This document shows, piece after piece, positions 46,389 to 54,749 of a DNA stretch of 64,000 nucleotides. The translations under genes and the position numbers were made by a program. Each line of letters opens with the position of its first letter. Positions within the stretch are counted from its first letter, which is position 1. This DNA is from Bog-532 sp963742875 (lineage in GTDB: Bacteria; Actinomycetota; Actinomycetes; Streptosporangiales; Streptosporangiaceae), in the NCBI GenBank assembly GCA_963742875.1, contig CAVUNO010000003.1, positions 62,001 to 126,000 of the forward strand. The letters run 5' to 3'. The notes beneath the pieces were generated by a model. The model was not told where the DNA came from and did no database searches. It saw nothing but the letters and a program-made list of their open reading frames with translations.

Positions 46389-47789
46389 TTACGCCCCGTT
46401 AGAGCCGGCTCCGCGCACATCGCTGCCCGCGCGTGCGGTCACGCCCGCGTTCTGGCCGGCGCCGGCTCCGTCCGTGCCGCCGTTCGCGGAGCCGCCGTTC
46501 ACGGATGCCTGCGCGGGAACTCCCGCGGCGGCGCCGGCGTCGACGCCCAGCGTGCCGAGCGCACCATCCGCCCGGCCCCGGCTGACCTTGCCCGGCGCGG
46601 CCTCACGGCCTTCCTCGTCGGTCTCCAGCGCACCCATGGCCGGGTGCCGGGTCCGCCGGATGCCCAGGATGCTGAGGAAGAACGTGCCGAGGATGATCTG
46701 GCAGCTGACGATCAGGGCGGTGACCGACGGCACCACAATGCGCAGAGCATGGTTGTAGTCGAGCGAGCCGAAGCTGGCGCTGTGCCAGTAGGACAGCGAC
46801 ACCGCCAGGCCGACGATCCCGGCGACACCGAGCACCGCCCCGGCGAGCAGGCCACGTTCCAGGCTCAGCGTTTTCAGGATGTGCCGGACCCGCTTGTCCT
46901 CCGGCAGGAATCCCTCGGCACTGGCGTACACCTGCGTGAACAGCGCGAACAGCACCGACTGGAAACCGATGACGACCATGGCCGAGGCCGCGACGAGCGT
47001 GTCCACGTCGAACGTGACTGAGCCGATGCTGAACGGCCGCGGGATGACGACGGCACCGATCAGGATGCCGAGCGCGAAGACCACCAGGCCGGGTACGAAG
47101 AACAGCCAGCGCGGGCTGAACAGGAGCAGGAAGCGCAGGTGACGCCAGCCGTCCCGCCAGCTCCGCAGGTGCGGCGGGCGGCTACGGCCGTCCTTGGCCA
47201 GCGTCGTCGGGACCTCGGTGATGCGCTGCTTGGCCAGGGTCGCCTTGACCACGAGCTCACTGGCGAACTCCATGCCCGTGGCCTGCAGCCCCAGCCTCAT
47301 CACGCTGTCCCGGCGGAAGCCGCGCAGACCGCAGTGGAAGTCGCCGATCTTGCTGCCGAAGAACAGCCGGCCGATGGAGCTGAGCACCGGATTCCCGATG
47401 TAGCGGTGCAGGGCCGGCATCGCGCCCGGCTCGATGCCGCCCTTGAAGCGGTTCCCCATCACCAGATCGGCCCCGTCGCGCAGGCTCTGGACGAACGGCA
47501 TCAGGTTGGTGAAGTCGTAGCTGTCGTCCGCGTCGCCCATGATGATGAACCGGCCGCGGGCGGCGACGATCCCGCCCATCAGGGCGTTGCCGTAGCCCTT
47601 CTCGGCGACGGGCACGACCCGTGCCCCGGCGTCGGTCGCCAACTGCTGGCTCCCATCGGTGCTGCCGTTGTCGGCGATGACCACCTCGCCGCTGATATCG
47701 TGCTCGCGCAGAAACCCCACGGCCTTGCGCACGCACGTCGCGACCGTCTCGGCCTCATTGAGGCACGGCATGACGACGGTCAGCTCCAC
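46389..47789 (-). CDS. membrane-anchored family 2 glycosyltransferase (polyprenyl-phosphate type)
   Basis: This GT2 enzyme likely loads a sugar onto polyprenyl phosphate or acts in cell-wall glycan synthesis. The catalytic domain has VVMPCLNEAETVATCV, VVIADNGSTDGSQQLA and the metal motif MGDADDSYDF, then GLRGFRRDSVMRLGLQATGM. Four or so C-terminal membrane helices and a Gly/Ala-rich tail follow. GTG 47789 is chosen because AAGGGAG stands 5 bases before it. It is divergent from another membrane glycosyltransferase gene at 48018, a possible functional pair. Confidence 0.85.
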   Translation of the reverse strand: MELTVVMPCLNEAETVATCVRKAVGFLREHDISGEVVIADNGSTDGSQQLATDAGARVVPVAEKGYGNALMGGIVAARGRFIIMGDADDSYDFTNLMPFVQSLRDGADLVMGNRFKGGIEPGAMPALHRYIGNPVLSSIGRLFFGSKIGDFHCGLRGFRRDSVMRLGLQATGMEFASELVVKATLAKQRITEVPTTLAKDGRSRPPHLRSWRDGWRHLRFLLLFSPRWLFFVPGLVVFALGILIGAVVIPRPFSIGSVTFDVDTLVAASAMVVIGFQSVLFALFTQVYASAEGFLPEDKRVRHILKTLSLERGLLAGAVLGVAGIVGLAVSLSYWHSASFGSLDYNHALRIVVPSVTALIVSCQIILGTFFLSILGIRRTRHPAMGALETDEEGREAAPGKVSRGRADGALGTLGVDAGAAAGVPAQASVNGGSANGGTDGAGAGQNAGVTARAGSDVRGAGSNGA

Positions 47790-48017
47790 GTCATCTCCCT
47801 TACTGCTCACGGTTTCACCATCCGCTGAAGTTTTGCGCCAGGTAGCGTGGGAAGGCGCCAGGCCCCGGGGCTGCCCGCCATCACCCGGGCCGCTGCTGCA
47901 CCGTAATACCGTAGGCGAAAGAATGCATGCGAGGCGGCCAGTACTAGCGAAGCATTCATTAGCGTTTGTGCAACACGGTCACTGAACAGTACAAGATCAT
48001 TACAAGGAGGGTCCGGG

Positions 48018-49637
48018 TTGACCGCACCGGCCTCAGGCTCACGGCGGGTCACGCTGCCCCGCCTGCCCGGCTCGTTTCGCCGGAACCGCTCCACAGCCGC
48101 GGACGGATCCCGCGGCCGGTTCGCATCCCTGTTGTCCCCCACGGCGATCCGTGCCCTGATCGCCAGGAACCGCCTGTTCTTTCTGGTCCTGATCCCGGCG
48201 ATCGCCCTGCGCGCCGACGCCGAGCTGGGTTACCGGTGGCAGTCCTGGTTCAACGACTCGTTCGAGTATATCGGGGACGTGATCGGCCTCCACCCGGACG
48301 TGACGCGCCCGGCGGGATACGCGATCTTCCTCAAGCTCCTGGAGCCACTGCACAGCTACGCAGTCATAACGATCTTGCAACATCTGATGGGCCTGGCCGT
48401 CGGTGTCATGGTGTACGCGGTGGCCAGGCACCGGTTCGGGGTGGCCCCGTGGATCGCCTCGCTGGCCGCGGTCCCGGTCCTCTACGACGGTTTCCAGATC
48501 CAGCTCGAGCACCTGATCCTCAGCGACGTCCTGTTCGAGTTCCTGCTCGCCCTGGCCACCACCCTGCTGCTGTGGGACAGCAAGCCGTCGTGGCAGCGCT
48601 GCACGCTCATCGGCCTGATTCTCGGCGTGTCGGCCACGGTCCGCTCGGTGGGCCTGCCGTTCCTGGCCATCTTCGCCGTCTACATCATCATCAAGCGGAT
48701 CGGCTGGCGGGCCGTCGCCGGCGTCGTCGTGGCGTGCCTCGCCCCGGTCCTGCTTTACTGCACGTGGTTCTACGCGGTGTACGGGCAGTTCGCGATGACG
48801 GACAGCACCGGCATCTTTCTCTACTCGCGCGTGATGGCGTTCGCCGAGTGCTCCAAGATGCACGTGCCTACCGACGAGCTGTCGCTGTGCACGACGACCC
48901 CGCCGGACAAGCGGCCCATGTCGCAGTCCTACATCTGGTCGGACATCTCCCCGCTGGACCGCTTCCCGCCATCGAAGTTCTCTCCGCTGCCGAATCAGCT
49001 GGCCCAGGACTTCGCCAAGCGGGCAATCATCGCCCAGCCGGTGAGCTACGCGCAGATCGTGGGGTACGACACGATCCGGGTGTTCGAGTGGAAGCGCTAC
49101 GTCTTCCCGAACGCCGCCACCTATGACGAGTACCTGTTCGGCTACCACTCACTGCCCATCCCGGCCTGGGCCCGCGGGCACGTCGGGTCCTACCCCTCCG
49201 ACGTGGCCTACTACATCCGGGGCAACCCACTGACCAACGTGGTCGAGCCGTTCGCCGCGGTGATCCGGACCTGGCAGCGGTACGTCTGGCTGCCCGGCAC
49301 CGTGTACGGCGCCATCCTGGCCGTCGGCCTGGGCGGCATCGTGCTCGCCTGGCGGCGGCTGGGCGGTGAGGCCGCGCTGCCCTGGGTGATTTCGGTCGCA
49401 CTGATCGTCGTGCCGGCCGCCACCGCCGAATTCGACTACCGGTACGTGCTGCCGGCGGTGCCGTTCGCCTGCCTCGCGGCGGCCATGGCCTTCGGCCGGG
49501 ACACGGCCGCCCGCAACTGGCTGGATTCCCGCCGGGCCCGGCGGCGCGGCGAGGCGGCGTCGGCCGGCGCCGCGGGCCAGGGGGCCGGCGGGGGCGCCGA
49601 TCAGGAACTGTCGCGCGGCGAGACCACAGCGTCGTAG
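48018..49637 (+). CDS. membrane glycosyltransferase-like protein (GT-C fold)
   Basis: This is a multi-spanning protein of 539 residues. An acidic pair shortly after the first membrane segment (IALRADAELGYRWQ, NDSFEYIGDVIGLHPDVTRP) and the alternating long loops are typical of GT-C enzymes that use polyprenyl-phosphate sugars. The TTG at 48018 is well supported by AAGGAGG 7 bases upstream. The GT2 gene is divergent from it. The last 37 bases overlap rsmI on the other strand. Donor and acceptor are unknown. Confidence 0.75.
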   Translation: MTAPASGSRRVTLPRLPGSFRRNRSTAADGSRGRFASLLSPTAIRALIARNRLFFLVLIPAIALRADAELGYRWQSWFNDSFEYIGDVIGLHPDVTRPAGYAIFLKLLEPLHSYAVITILQHLMGLAVGVMVYAVARHRFGVAPWIASLAAVPVLYDGFQIQLEHLILSDVLFEFLLALATTLLLWDSKPSWQRCTLIGLILGVSATVRSVGLPFLAIFAVYIIIKRIGWRAVAGVVVACLAPVLLYCTWFYAVYGQFAMTDSTGIFLYSRVMAFAECSKMHVPTDELSLCTTTPPDKRPMSQSYIWSDISPLDRFPPSKFSPLPNQLAQDFAKRAIIAQPVSYAQIVGYDTIRVFEWKRYVFPNAATYDEYLFGYHSLPIPAWARGHVGSYPSDVAYYIRGNPLTNVVEPFAAVIRTWQRYVWLPGTVYGAILAVGLGGIVLAWRRLGGEAALPWVISVALIVVPAATAEFDYRYVLPAVPFACLAAAMAFGRDTAARNWLDSRRARRRGEAASAGAAGQGAGGGADQELSRGETTAS

Positions 49638-50503
49638 ACCCGATTGCGCGGCACGCCGGTCTCGGCGGCGACGGCGGCGATCGCGTCCTTGCGGCTCGCG
49701 CCGCCGGCGACCCGCCGGCGCACCTCGGCGACCGCTGCGCTGACATCCCCGGCGCCCGCGCCCCGGCCAGCGGCCGATGCCCCCTCGACGACCACGGTGA
49801 TCTCACCGAGCAGGCCGCCGGCCGCCCAGACGGCCAGCTCGGCCAGGGTGCCGCGGCGGACCTCCTCGTGCGTCTTGGTCAGCTCGCGGCACACGACGGC
49901 GCGCCGTTGCTCCCCGAAGGCGGCCGACAGTTCGCTCAACGTCGTCCCGGCCCGGCGCGGTGACTCGAAGAACACCATGGTCCGGCGCTCACCGGCCAGC
50001 TCGGCGAACCGCCGCGACCGATCCCCGCGGCCCCGCGGCAGGAAGCCCTCGAAGCAGAACCGGTCCGTGGGCAGCCCCGAGACGGCGAGCGCCGCCGTCA
50101 CCGCCGACGGCCCCGGCAGGACGGTCACCCGGAGGCCCGCCTCGGCCGCGGCGGCGGTCAGCCGGTAGCCGGGATCGCTGACGCCCGGCATGCCGGCGTC
50201 GGTCACGAGCACGACGTCATGCCCGGCGCGCAGTTCACGCAGCAGAAAATCGCGGCGTTCCGCCTCGGCCCCCTCGTAGTAGGAGACGAGGCGCCCGGTC
50301 AGCTCGACGCCCAGGCGGCCGGCCAGCCGCCGTAGCCGCCGGGTGTCCTCCGCGGCGATGACCGGAGCCGCCGCCAGCTCCGCGGCCAGCCGACCGGACG
50401 CGTCGTCCGGCCGGCCGATGGGCGCCGCCGCCAGGATCAGCGTACCGGCCGCGGTGTCCGTCCCACCGACGAGACCCCCGGGATTTCCTGCTCCGCTCCG
50501 CAT
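49601..50503 (-). CDS. rsmI: 16S rRNA (cytidine1402-2'-O)-methyltransferase
   Basis: RsmI methylates C1402 of 16S rRNA. The tetrapyrrole-methylase fold has TLILAAAPIGRPDDAS, VIAAEDTRRLRRLAGRLG, VTDAGMPGVSDPGYRL and FCFEGFLPRGRGDRSRRFAE. A small helical C-terminal domain (GGASRKDAIAAVAAETGVPR) is the usual extra domain. 300 residues from ATG 50503. It is divergent from the PMT gene and converges on, and overlaps, the GT-C gene by 37 bases. Confidence 0.94.
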   Translation of the reverse strand: MRSGAGNPGGLVGGTDTAAGTLILAAAPIGRPDDASGRLAAELAAAPVIAAEDTRRLRRLAGRLGVELTGRLVSYYEGAEAERRDFLLRELRAGHDVVLVTDAGMPGVSDPGYRLTAAAAEAGLRVTVLPGPSAVTAALAVSGLPTDRFCFEGFLPRGRGDRSRRFAELAGERRTMVFFESPRRAGTTLSELSAAFGEQRRAVVCRELTKTHEEVRRGTLAELAVWAAGGLLGEITVVVEGASAAGRGAGAGDVSAAVAEVRRRVAGGASRKDAIAAVAAETGVPRNRVYDAVVSPRDSS

Positions 50504-50552
50504 TCACTTTCCTTCGCTGCCGCCGCGTTTTCATCCCGTACGATATGCAGCA

Positions 50553-51488
50553 ATGGCGGCAACCGAGGCCGGCGCACCGGCGACTGAAACGGCGGACGGG
50601 ACACCGGCGCTACGCGACCGGCTAGTCTCCGCACTGCCCGCGGACCGGGTCCTGGGCTGGATAGGACCGCTCCTGGTCACCGCGTTCGGCGCATTTCTGC
50701 GCTTCAACCGGCTGGCGGTCCCGCGCGCCCTGATCTTCGACGAGACCTACTACGCCAAAGACGCGTACAGCTTCCTCAACTACGGGGTCGAGCACAACCT
50801 GGTCAGTAACGCCAACGCGCTCATCCAGTCGGGCAGCACGAAAATATTCTCCCCGGGCGCCGAATACGTGGTGCACCCACCCCTCGGAAAGTGGCTGATA
50901 GCGGGCGGGGAATGGCTCTTCGGCCTGAACTCCTTCGGCTGGCGCTTTTCCGCAGCCGTGTTCGGGTCGCTGGCGATCCTCCTCATCTGCCGGATTGCCC
51001 GGCGGATGACGCGGTTGACGCTGCTGGGCTGCATCGCCGGCCTGCTGATGTCGCTCGACGGCCTGGAGTTCGTGATGAGCCGGACCGGGCTGCTCGACAT
51101 CTTCCTGATGTTCTTCGTGCTGGCCTCGTTCGGCTGCCTGGTGATCGACCGCGACGTGTCCCGCGCGCGCCTGGCCCAAGCGGTAGCGGCGCGGGGCACG
51201 AGCGGGGCGGGCCCCGGGATCGGCATCCACTGGTGGCGGGTGGCGGCTGGTTTCTTCATCGGCTGCGCCTGTGCCTGCAAGCAGGACGCGGTTCTGGTAC
51301 CTCTTCGCGTTCGCCGCCCTGGCCCTCGCGTGGGACGTCGGGGCGCGGCGCGCGGTGGGAATCGGCCACTTCTGGCGCGGTGCGCTGGCCCGCGACGGGA
51401 AATGGCTGCCGCTCACCTTCGGAGTGCTGCCGCTGGCCGTGTACATCGCCTCGTGGAGCGGCTGGTTCGCGTCCTCCCTCGGCTATGA
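50553..51488 (+). CDS. pmt: protein O-mannosyltransferase, N-terminal fragment
   Basis: PMT family (GT39) enzymes move mannose from polyprenyl phosphate to exported proteins. This frame holds the first 245 or so residues. It has the catalytic acidic motif FDETYYAKDAYSFLNYG after the first helix, then VVHPPLGKWLIAGGEWLFG and VMSRTGLLDIFLMFFVLASF. After CACACK (near 51284) the frame turns into non-family sequence, while the family continues one frame over at FWYLFAFAALALAWD. Removal of one G near 51294 would join them. ATG 50553 is the start. It is divergent from rsmI. Confidence 0.85.
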   Translation: MAATEAGAPATETADGTPALRDRLVSALPADRVLGWIGPLLVTAFGAFLRFNRLAVPRALIFDETYYAKDAYSFLNYGVEHNLVSNANALIQSGSTKIFSPGAEYVVHPPLGKWLIAGGEWLFGLNSFGWRFSAAVFGSLAILLICRIARRMTRLTLLGCIAGLLMSLDGLEFVMSRTGLLDIFLMFFVLASFGCLVIDRDVSRARLAQAVAARGTSGAGPGIGIHWWRVAAGFFIGCACACKQDAVLVPLRVRRPGPRVGRRGAARGGNRPLLARCAGPRREMAAAHLRSAAAGRVHRLVERLVRVLPRL

Positions 51489-52143
51489 CCGCAATTACGC
51501 GGCCACGCAGGGCGTCCACACGCCGGTGCTGTCCGCGCTGTACTCGCTGTACGAGTACCACGTGCAGATGGTCCAGTTCGGCGTGGGCCTGAGCACCCGT
51601 CACCCGTATGAGTCACAGCCGTGGGACTGGCCGGTGCTGTCCCGGCCGGTCGCCTACTTCTACCAGTGCTACACGACTTCCTTCGCCAGCGCCGCCCACG
51701 TCTGCCCGACCGCCTACCGGGGCCCGGAATGGTCGCAGGAGGTCCTCGCGATCGGCACCCCCGCCATCTGGTGGGCGTCGATCCCGGCACTGGCCTTCTG
51801 CCTGGTCTGGTGGCTGCTGCACCGGGATTGGCGGGCCGGCGCGACCCTCCTGGCGGTGTCGGCGGGCTGGCTGACCTGGTTCCCGTTCGTCTCGCGGACC
51901 AAGTTCTACTACTACGCCACGGAGTTCGAGCCGTTCCTCATCCTGGCGATCGTGCTGTGCCTCGGGCTTATCATCGGCTCCGCGCGAGCCAGCGCCGCGC
52001 GCCGGTCGATCGGTGCGGCGGTGAGCGGGGCGTATCTGCTCGTGGTGCTGCTGAACTTCTTCTACCTGTACCCGATCCTGGCCGGGAAGGTCATCCCCTA
52101 TACCGCCTGGCTATCACGCATGTGGTATCACGGCTGGATCTGA
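51271..52143 (+). CDS. pmt: protein O-mannosyltransferase, C-terminal fragment
   Basis: This is the rest of the PMT protein from about 51295 on (FWYLFAFAALALAWDVGARR). It includes YEYHVQMVQFGVGLSTRHPY and ESQPWDWPVLSRPVAYFYQ, followed by EVLAIGTPAIWWA, and an ending (KVIPYTAWLSRMWYHGWI) characteristic of actinobacterial PMT. The ATG at 51271 lies before the joint and is not a real start. The fragment is complete at its C-terminus, so a single-base indel is the only visible defect. Confidence 0.82.
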   Translation: MPASRTRFWYLFAFAALALAWDVGARRAVGIGHFWRGALARDGKWLPLTFGVLPLAVYIASWSGWFASSLGYDRNYAATQGVHTPVLSALYSLYEYHVQMVQFGVGLSTRHPYESQPWDWPVLSRPVAYFYQCYTTSFASAAHVCPTAYRGPEWSQEVLAIGTPAIWWASIPALAFCLVWWLLHRDWRAGATLLAVSAGWLTWFPFVSRTKFYYYATEFEPFLILAIVLCLGLIIGSARASAARRSIGAAVSGAYLLVVLLNFFYLYPILAGKVIPYTAWLSRMWYHGWI

Positions 52144-52174
52144 AGTTCCGTTCAGGCTGCTCACAGGTATCGCG

Positions 52175-52221
52175 ATGTAACGTAAGCACAAGCTGTTAGC
52201 CGTTTGTGATTTGCATTACAT
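52175..52221. promoter_or_regulatory. long imperfect inverted repeat upstream of the sigma factor gene
   Basis: ATGTAA (52175-52180) and CACAA (52187-52191) are mirrored by TTGTG (52204-52208) and TTACAT (52216-52221). The region is A+T-richer than its surroundings and lies 65 bases upstream of the sigma factor start. It could be an operator or overlap the promoter. No known motif is matched exactly. Confidence 0.45.
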
Positions 52222-52285
52222 TGCCGGGCTATCCGGCCTTCTCAAACGTCTACTAGGTAGCAATGATCGAGCCCGGAGAGAAACA

Positions 52286-52858
52286 ATGAGCGCCAGCGAT
52301 GAGGCCGAAGAGAGCCGTGCCCGGTTCGAGCGTGATGTCGTGCCTCAGCTCGGCCAGCTGTATCCCGCCGCCCTGCGGATGACCCGCAACCCGACCGACG
52401 CCGAGGACCTCGTCCAGGAGACGACGGTCAAAGCGTACGCGGCCTTCCACCAGTTCCAGACGGGCACCAACCTCCGGGCCTGGCTGAACCGCATCCTCAC
52501 CACCACGTTCATCAACGTGTACCGCAAGCGGAAGCGCGAGCCGCAGCAGGCGCTGGGCGGGGACCTGGCGGACTGGCAGATGTCCGCAGACCGGCTCGCC
52601 CCGCCGTCACCGTCGGCGGAGGCCGAGGCACTGGACCGGATCACCGACTCCGACCTGCTGCGGGCGCTGCGCGAGCTGCCCGGGGAGTTCCGGACGGCGG
52701 TGTACCTCGCCGACATCGAGGGTTACCCGTACCGGGAGATCGCGGAGATGATGGGCACGCCGATCGGCACCGTCATGTCCCGGCTGCACCGAGGCCGCCG
52801 GAGACTCCGCGAGCAGGTCACCGAGCACGGCCTCCCGGTGACCCCGGCCGATACCTAG
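52286..52858 (+). CDS. ECF sigma factor, SigR/SigH type
   Basis: This is a 190-residue extracytoplasmic-function sigma factor of the redox-stress SigR (ECF12-like) group. Region 2 reads YPAALRMTRNPTDAEDLVQE with FQTGTNLRAWLNRILTTTFI. Region 4 reads VYLADIEGYPYREIAEMMGT and PIGTVMSRLHRGRRRLREQV, close to SigR. ATG 52286 has GGAGA 7 bases upstream. In SigR loci a zinc anti-sigma gene (rsrA) normally follows with overlap. Here repeat DNA and an unrelated SDR gene follow, so its partner must lie elsewhere or be absent. Confidence 0.92.
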   Translation: MSASDEAEESRARFERDVVPQLGQLYPAALRMTRNPTDAEDLVQETTVKAYAAFHQFQTGTNLRAWLNRILTTTFINVYRKRKREPQQALGGDLADWQMSADRLAPPSPSAEAEALDRITDSDLLRALRELPGEFRTAVYLADIEGYPYREIAEMMGTPIGTVMSRLHRGRRRLREQVTEHGLPVTPADT

Positions 52859-52864
52859 CTGGCT

Positions 52865-53177
52865 GGGCTGGCCCGGGTGGGGCGACCCCCCGGAACCCCC
52901 CGCTGCGCTTCGCGCCCCGCTGCGGTACTTCGCCGGGCGCACCGGCCACTCGCCGGGCCTGGAGGCCCGGACTCGCTGGGCTGGCCCGGGGGGCGACCCC
53001 CGGAACCCCCGCTGCGCTTCGCGCCCCGCTGCGGTACTTCGCCGGCGCACCGGCCACTCGCCGGGCCTGGAGGCCCGGACTCGCTGGGCCGGTATGAGCG
53101 CCTGGCCGTAACCTGCTGTGGTCCGCGGTTGCACCGGCCGCTCGCCGGGGCCGGGGGCCCCGGACTCGCTGGGCCGG
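52865..53177. repeat. tandem repeat array of palindromic elements
   Basis: Two units of 113 bases (52865-52977) and 108 bases (52978-53085) are nearly identical, and a partial third unit lies at 53141-53172. Each unit starts with a G+C-rich inverted stretch related to the 58-base dispersed repeat and ends with a palindromic module whose core is CCGGGCCTGGAGGCCCGG (52949-52979, 53057-53087). The array fills the gap between the sigma factor and SDR genes. Confidence 0.95.
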
Positions 53178-53951
53178 TTACCTGGGCTGGAAGCGGACAC
53201 CGCCGTCGAAGCGGATGACCTCGGCGTTCATGTAGTCGTTCTCGATCAGCATCCGGACGAGCTGGCCGAACTCGGCGGGCCGTCCCATCCGCTTCGGGAA
53301 CACGATCGGCGCGGCCAGCCGGGCCTTGAACTCTTCGGCCCCGGCTCCCTCTCCGTAGATGGGCGTGTCGATGATGCCCGGGCAGATCGTGTTGACCCGC
53401 ACTCCGATCGCCGCCAGGTCGCGCGCGGCGGGCACGGTCATCCCGATGATGCCGCCCTTGGACGCTGAGTAGGCGATCTGACCAGCCTGGCCCTCGATAC
53501 CCGCGATCGACGAGGTGTTGATGACAACGCCGCGCTGGCCGTCCGCGTCGGCCGGCTCCGTGGCGGCCATGGCGGCCGCCGACAGCCGCATCAGGTTGAA
53601 GGTGCCGATCAGGTTGACCGCGACGACCTTCTGGTAGGCGCCGAGGTCGTGCGGCGTTCCGTCGCGCCCGACGGTACGCGCGGCCCAGGCGATACCGGCG
53701 CAGCTCACGGCAACCCGCAGCGGATGCCCGGTGCCGGCCGCGACCGCCACCGCGTCGGCGACCGACGCCTCGTCGGACACATCCGTCCGGGCGAACCGGC
53801 CGCCGATGTCATCCGCGACCGTCAGGCCGCGCTCTTCGGACAGGTCGGCGACGACGACCAGCGCCCCCGCCTTGGCCAGCTCGCGGGCGGTGGCCTCACC
53901 GAGGCCGCTCGCACCGCCCGACACGATCGCCGTGGTTCCGTTCAGTTCCAT
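53178..53951 (-). CDS. short-chain dehydrogenase, 3-hydroxyacyl-CoA dehydrogenase-like
   Basis: This is a classical SDR, 257 residues. The cofactor loop is IVSGGASGLGEATARELAKA, with VVVADLSEERG after beta-2 (acidic, so NAD preference is likely). The catalytic residues are in VINTSSIAGIEGQAGQIAYS followed by ASKGG. The chain resembles type II 3-hydroxyacyl-CoA/HSD10-like enzymes of beta-oxidation. ATG 53951 lies before MELNGTTAIVSGG; no ribosome-binding site is seen, so it may be leaderless. No pathway partner is adjacent. Confidence 0.87.
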   Translation of the reverse strand: MELNGTTAIVSGGASGLGEATARELAKAGALVVVADLSEERGLTVADDIGGRFARTDVSDEASVADAVAVAAGTGHPLRVAVSCAGIAWAARTVGRDGTPHDLGAYQKVVAVNLIGTFNLMRLSAAAMAATEPADADGQRGVVINTSSIAGIEGQAGQIAYSASKGGIIGMTVPAARDLAAIGVRVNTICPGIIDTPIYGEGAGAEEFKARLAAPIVFPKRMGRPAEFGQLVRMLIENDYMNAEVIRFDGGVRFQPR

Positions 53952-54258
53952 GTCGGGAGAATACGTGAGCGACACCAGCACCAGCGGGGCAGGCTGGGGC
54001 GTCTGTGTCCGTTCCCGCGTCCTTGCCCGCGTGGCTGTGTGCCCACGGGCGGGGCGTCAGTTGGCTGTTGAGCGGTACAAGCTCTCGGGCCGGGAACTCC
54101 CCTGCTCGGGCGATCGGCCTGGCCTCATACCCGGCGTGGCCGGGACCGGGATATCTTCCCGGGCGTGTTTGGCCACGACTGGGCCGGGTACCCGGCGTCG
54201 CGCCGGCGGGGCGTGCTTCACGCCGTGAGGCCGAAGGTCATGCAGCGGGGAGGGATCC
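53952..54258. other. intergenic region upstream of the gvp remnant
   Basis: This is 307 bases between the divergent SDR gene and the gvp remnant. I find no convincing gene or gvp homology in it. GGGGAGG just before 54259 is the ribosome-binding site of the gvp fragment. Confidence 0.4.
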
Positions 54259-54645
54259 GTGGTCCGTGCCGTGCAACCCGGAGGCGGGAGCTCGTCATCA
54301 TCGGGCCTGGCCGACGTCATCGACACGATTGTCGACAAAGGGCTCGAGCCGGCTGGGGGTGACGACGACGAACCGGTGGGGGACGGCTATGAGGCCGAGG
54401 AGGACGAGCCCGAGCCCGCCAGGGCGGACAGGCCCGTGGGCCGCGGCAGCCGGGACACGAGACGGCGCCGCGCGCCGCAGTGGTCAGCGCGCAGACCGTG
54501 GACGCGGAACTGGCCCGGCTGTCGGTTTCCGCTCGCCGCTACCCGCCGCAGGCTCCGGACCTGGCGGGACGATCGGCCACCATGGTGCTCAACGCGGCCT
54601 ACCTCGTGGCGGACGAGCATGCCGACGAGTTCGTGGCGGGAGTGA
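54259..54645 (+). pseudogene. gas vesicle protein GvpA/GvpJ remnant
   Basis: The frame starts at GTG 54259 with a good GGGAGG and encodes a GvpJ-like beginning (GLADVIDTIVDKGL). The hydrophobic core of the gas vesicle domain is then missing. Instead an acidic stretch (EPAGGDDDEPVGDG) follows and the frame runs into the neighbouring gvpL sequence out of phase. This looks like an internal deletion. It is the first piece of the gvp remnant. Confidence 0.6.
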
Positions 54646-54749
54646 GCGAGCTGGCCGCGCGTCACCCGGCCGTCCAGCTCACGCTGACGGGGCCGTGGCC
54701 TGCCTATTCCTTCGGAGCCCCGGACGGCGAAGCCGAGGACCCGCGATGA
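54480..54749 (+). pseudogene. GvpL/GvpF C-terminal fragment
   Basis: The 89-residue frame matches the C-terminal end of GvpF/GvpL gas vesicle proteins: SARRYPPQAPDLAGRSATMV, LNAAYLVADEHADEFVAGV and the family ending VQLTLTGPWPAYSF. The N-terminal 150 or more residues are absent. Its stop still overlaps the start of the next gvp gene (ATGA), so the original operon layout is kept at this end. Confidence 0.72.

Noticed and set aside
52204..52221. Second Rex site before the sigma factor (TTGTGA...TTACA)
   Set aside because: The spacing and right half do not match the Rex consensus.
54165..54362. Small Arg-rich frame overlapping the gvp fragment
   Set aside because: It is out of phase with the gvp-like sequence, has no ribosome-binding site and has no homology.
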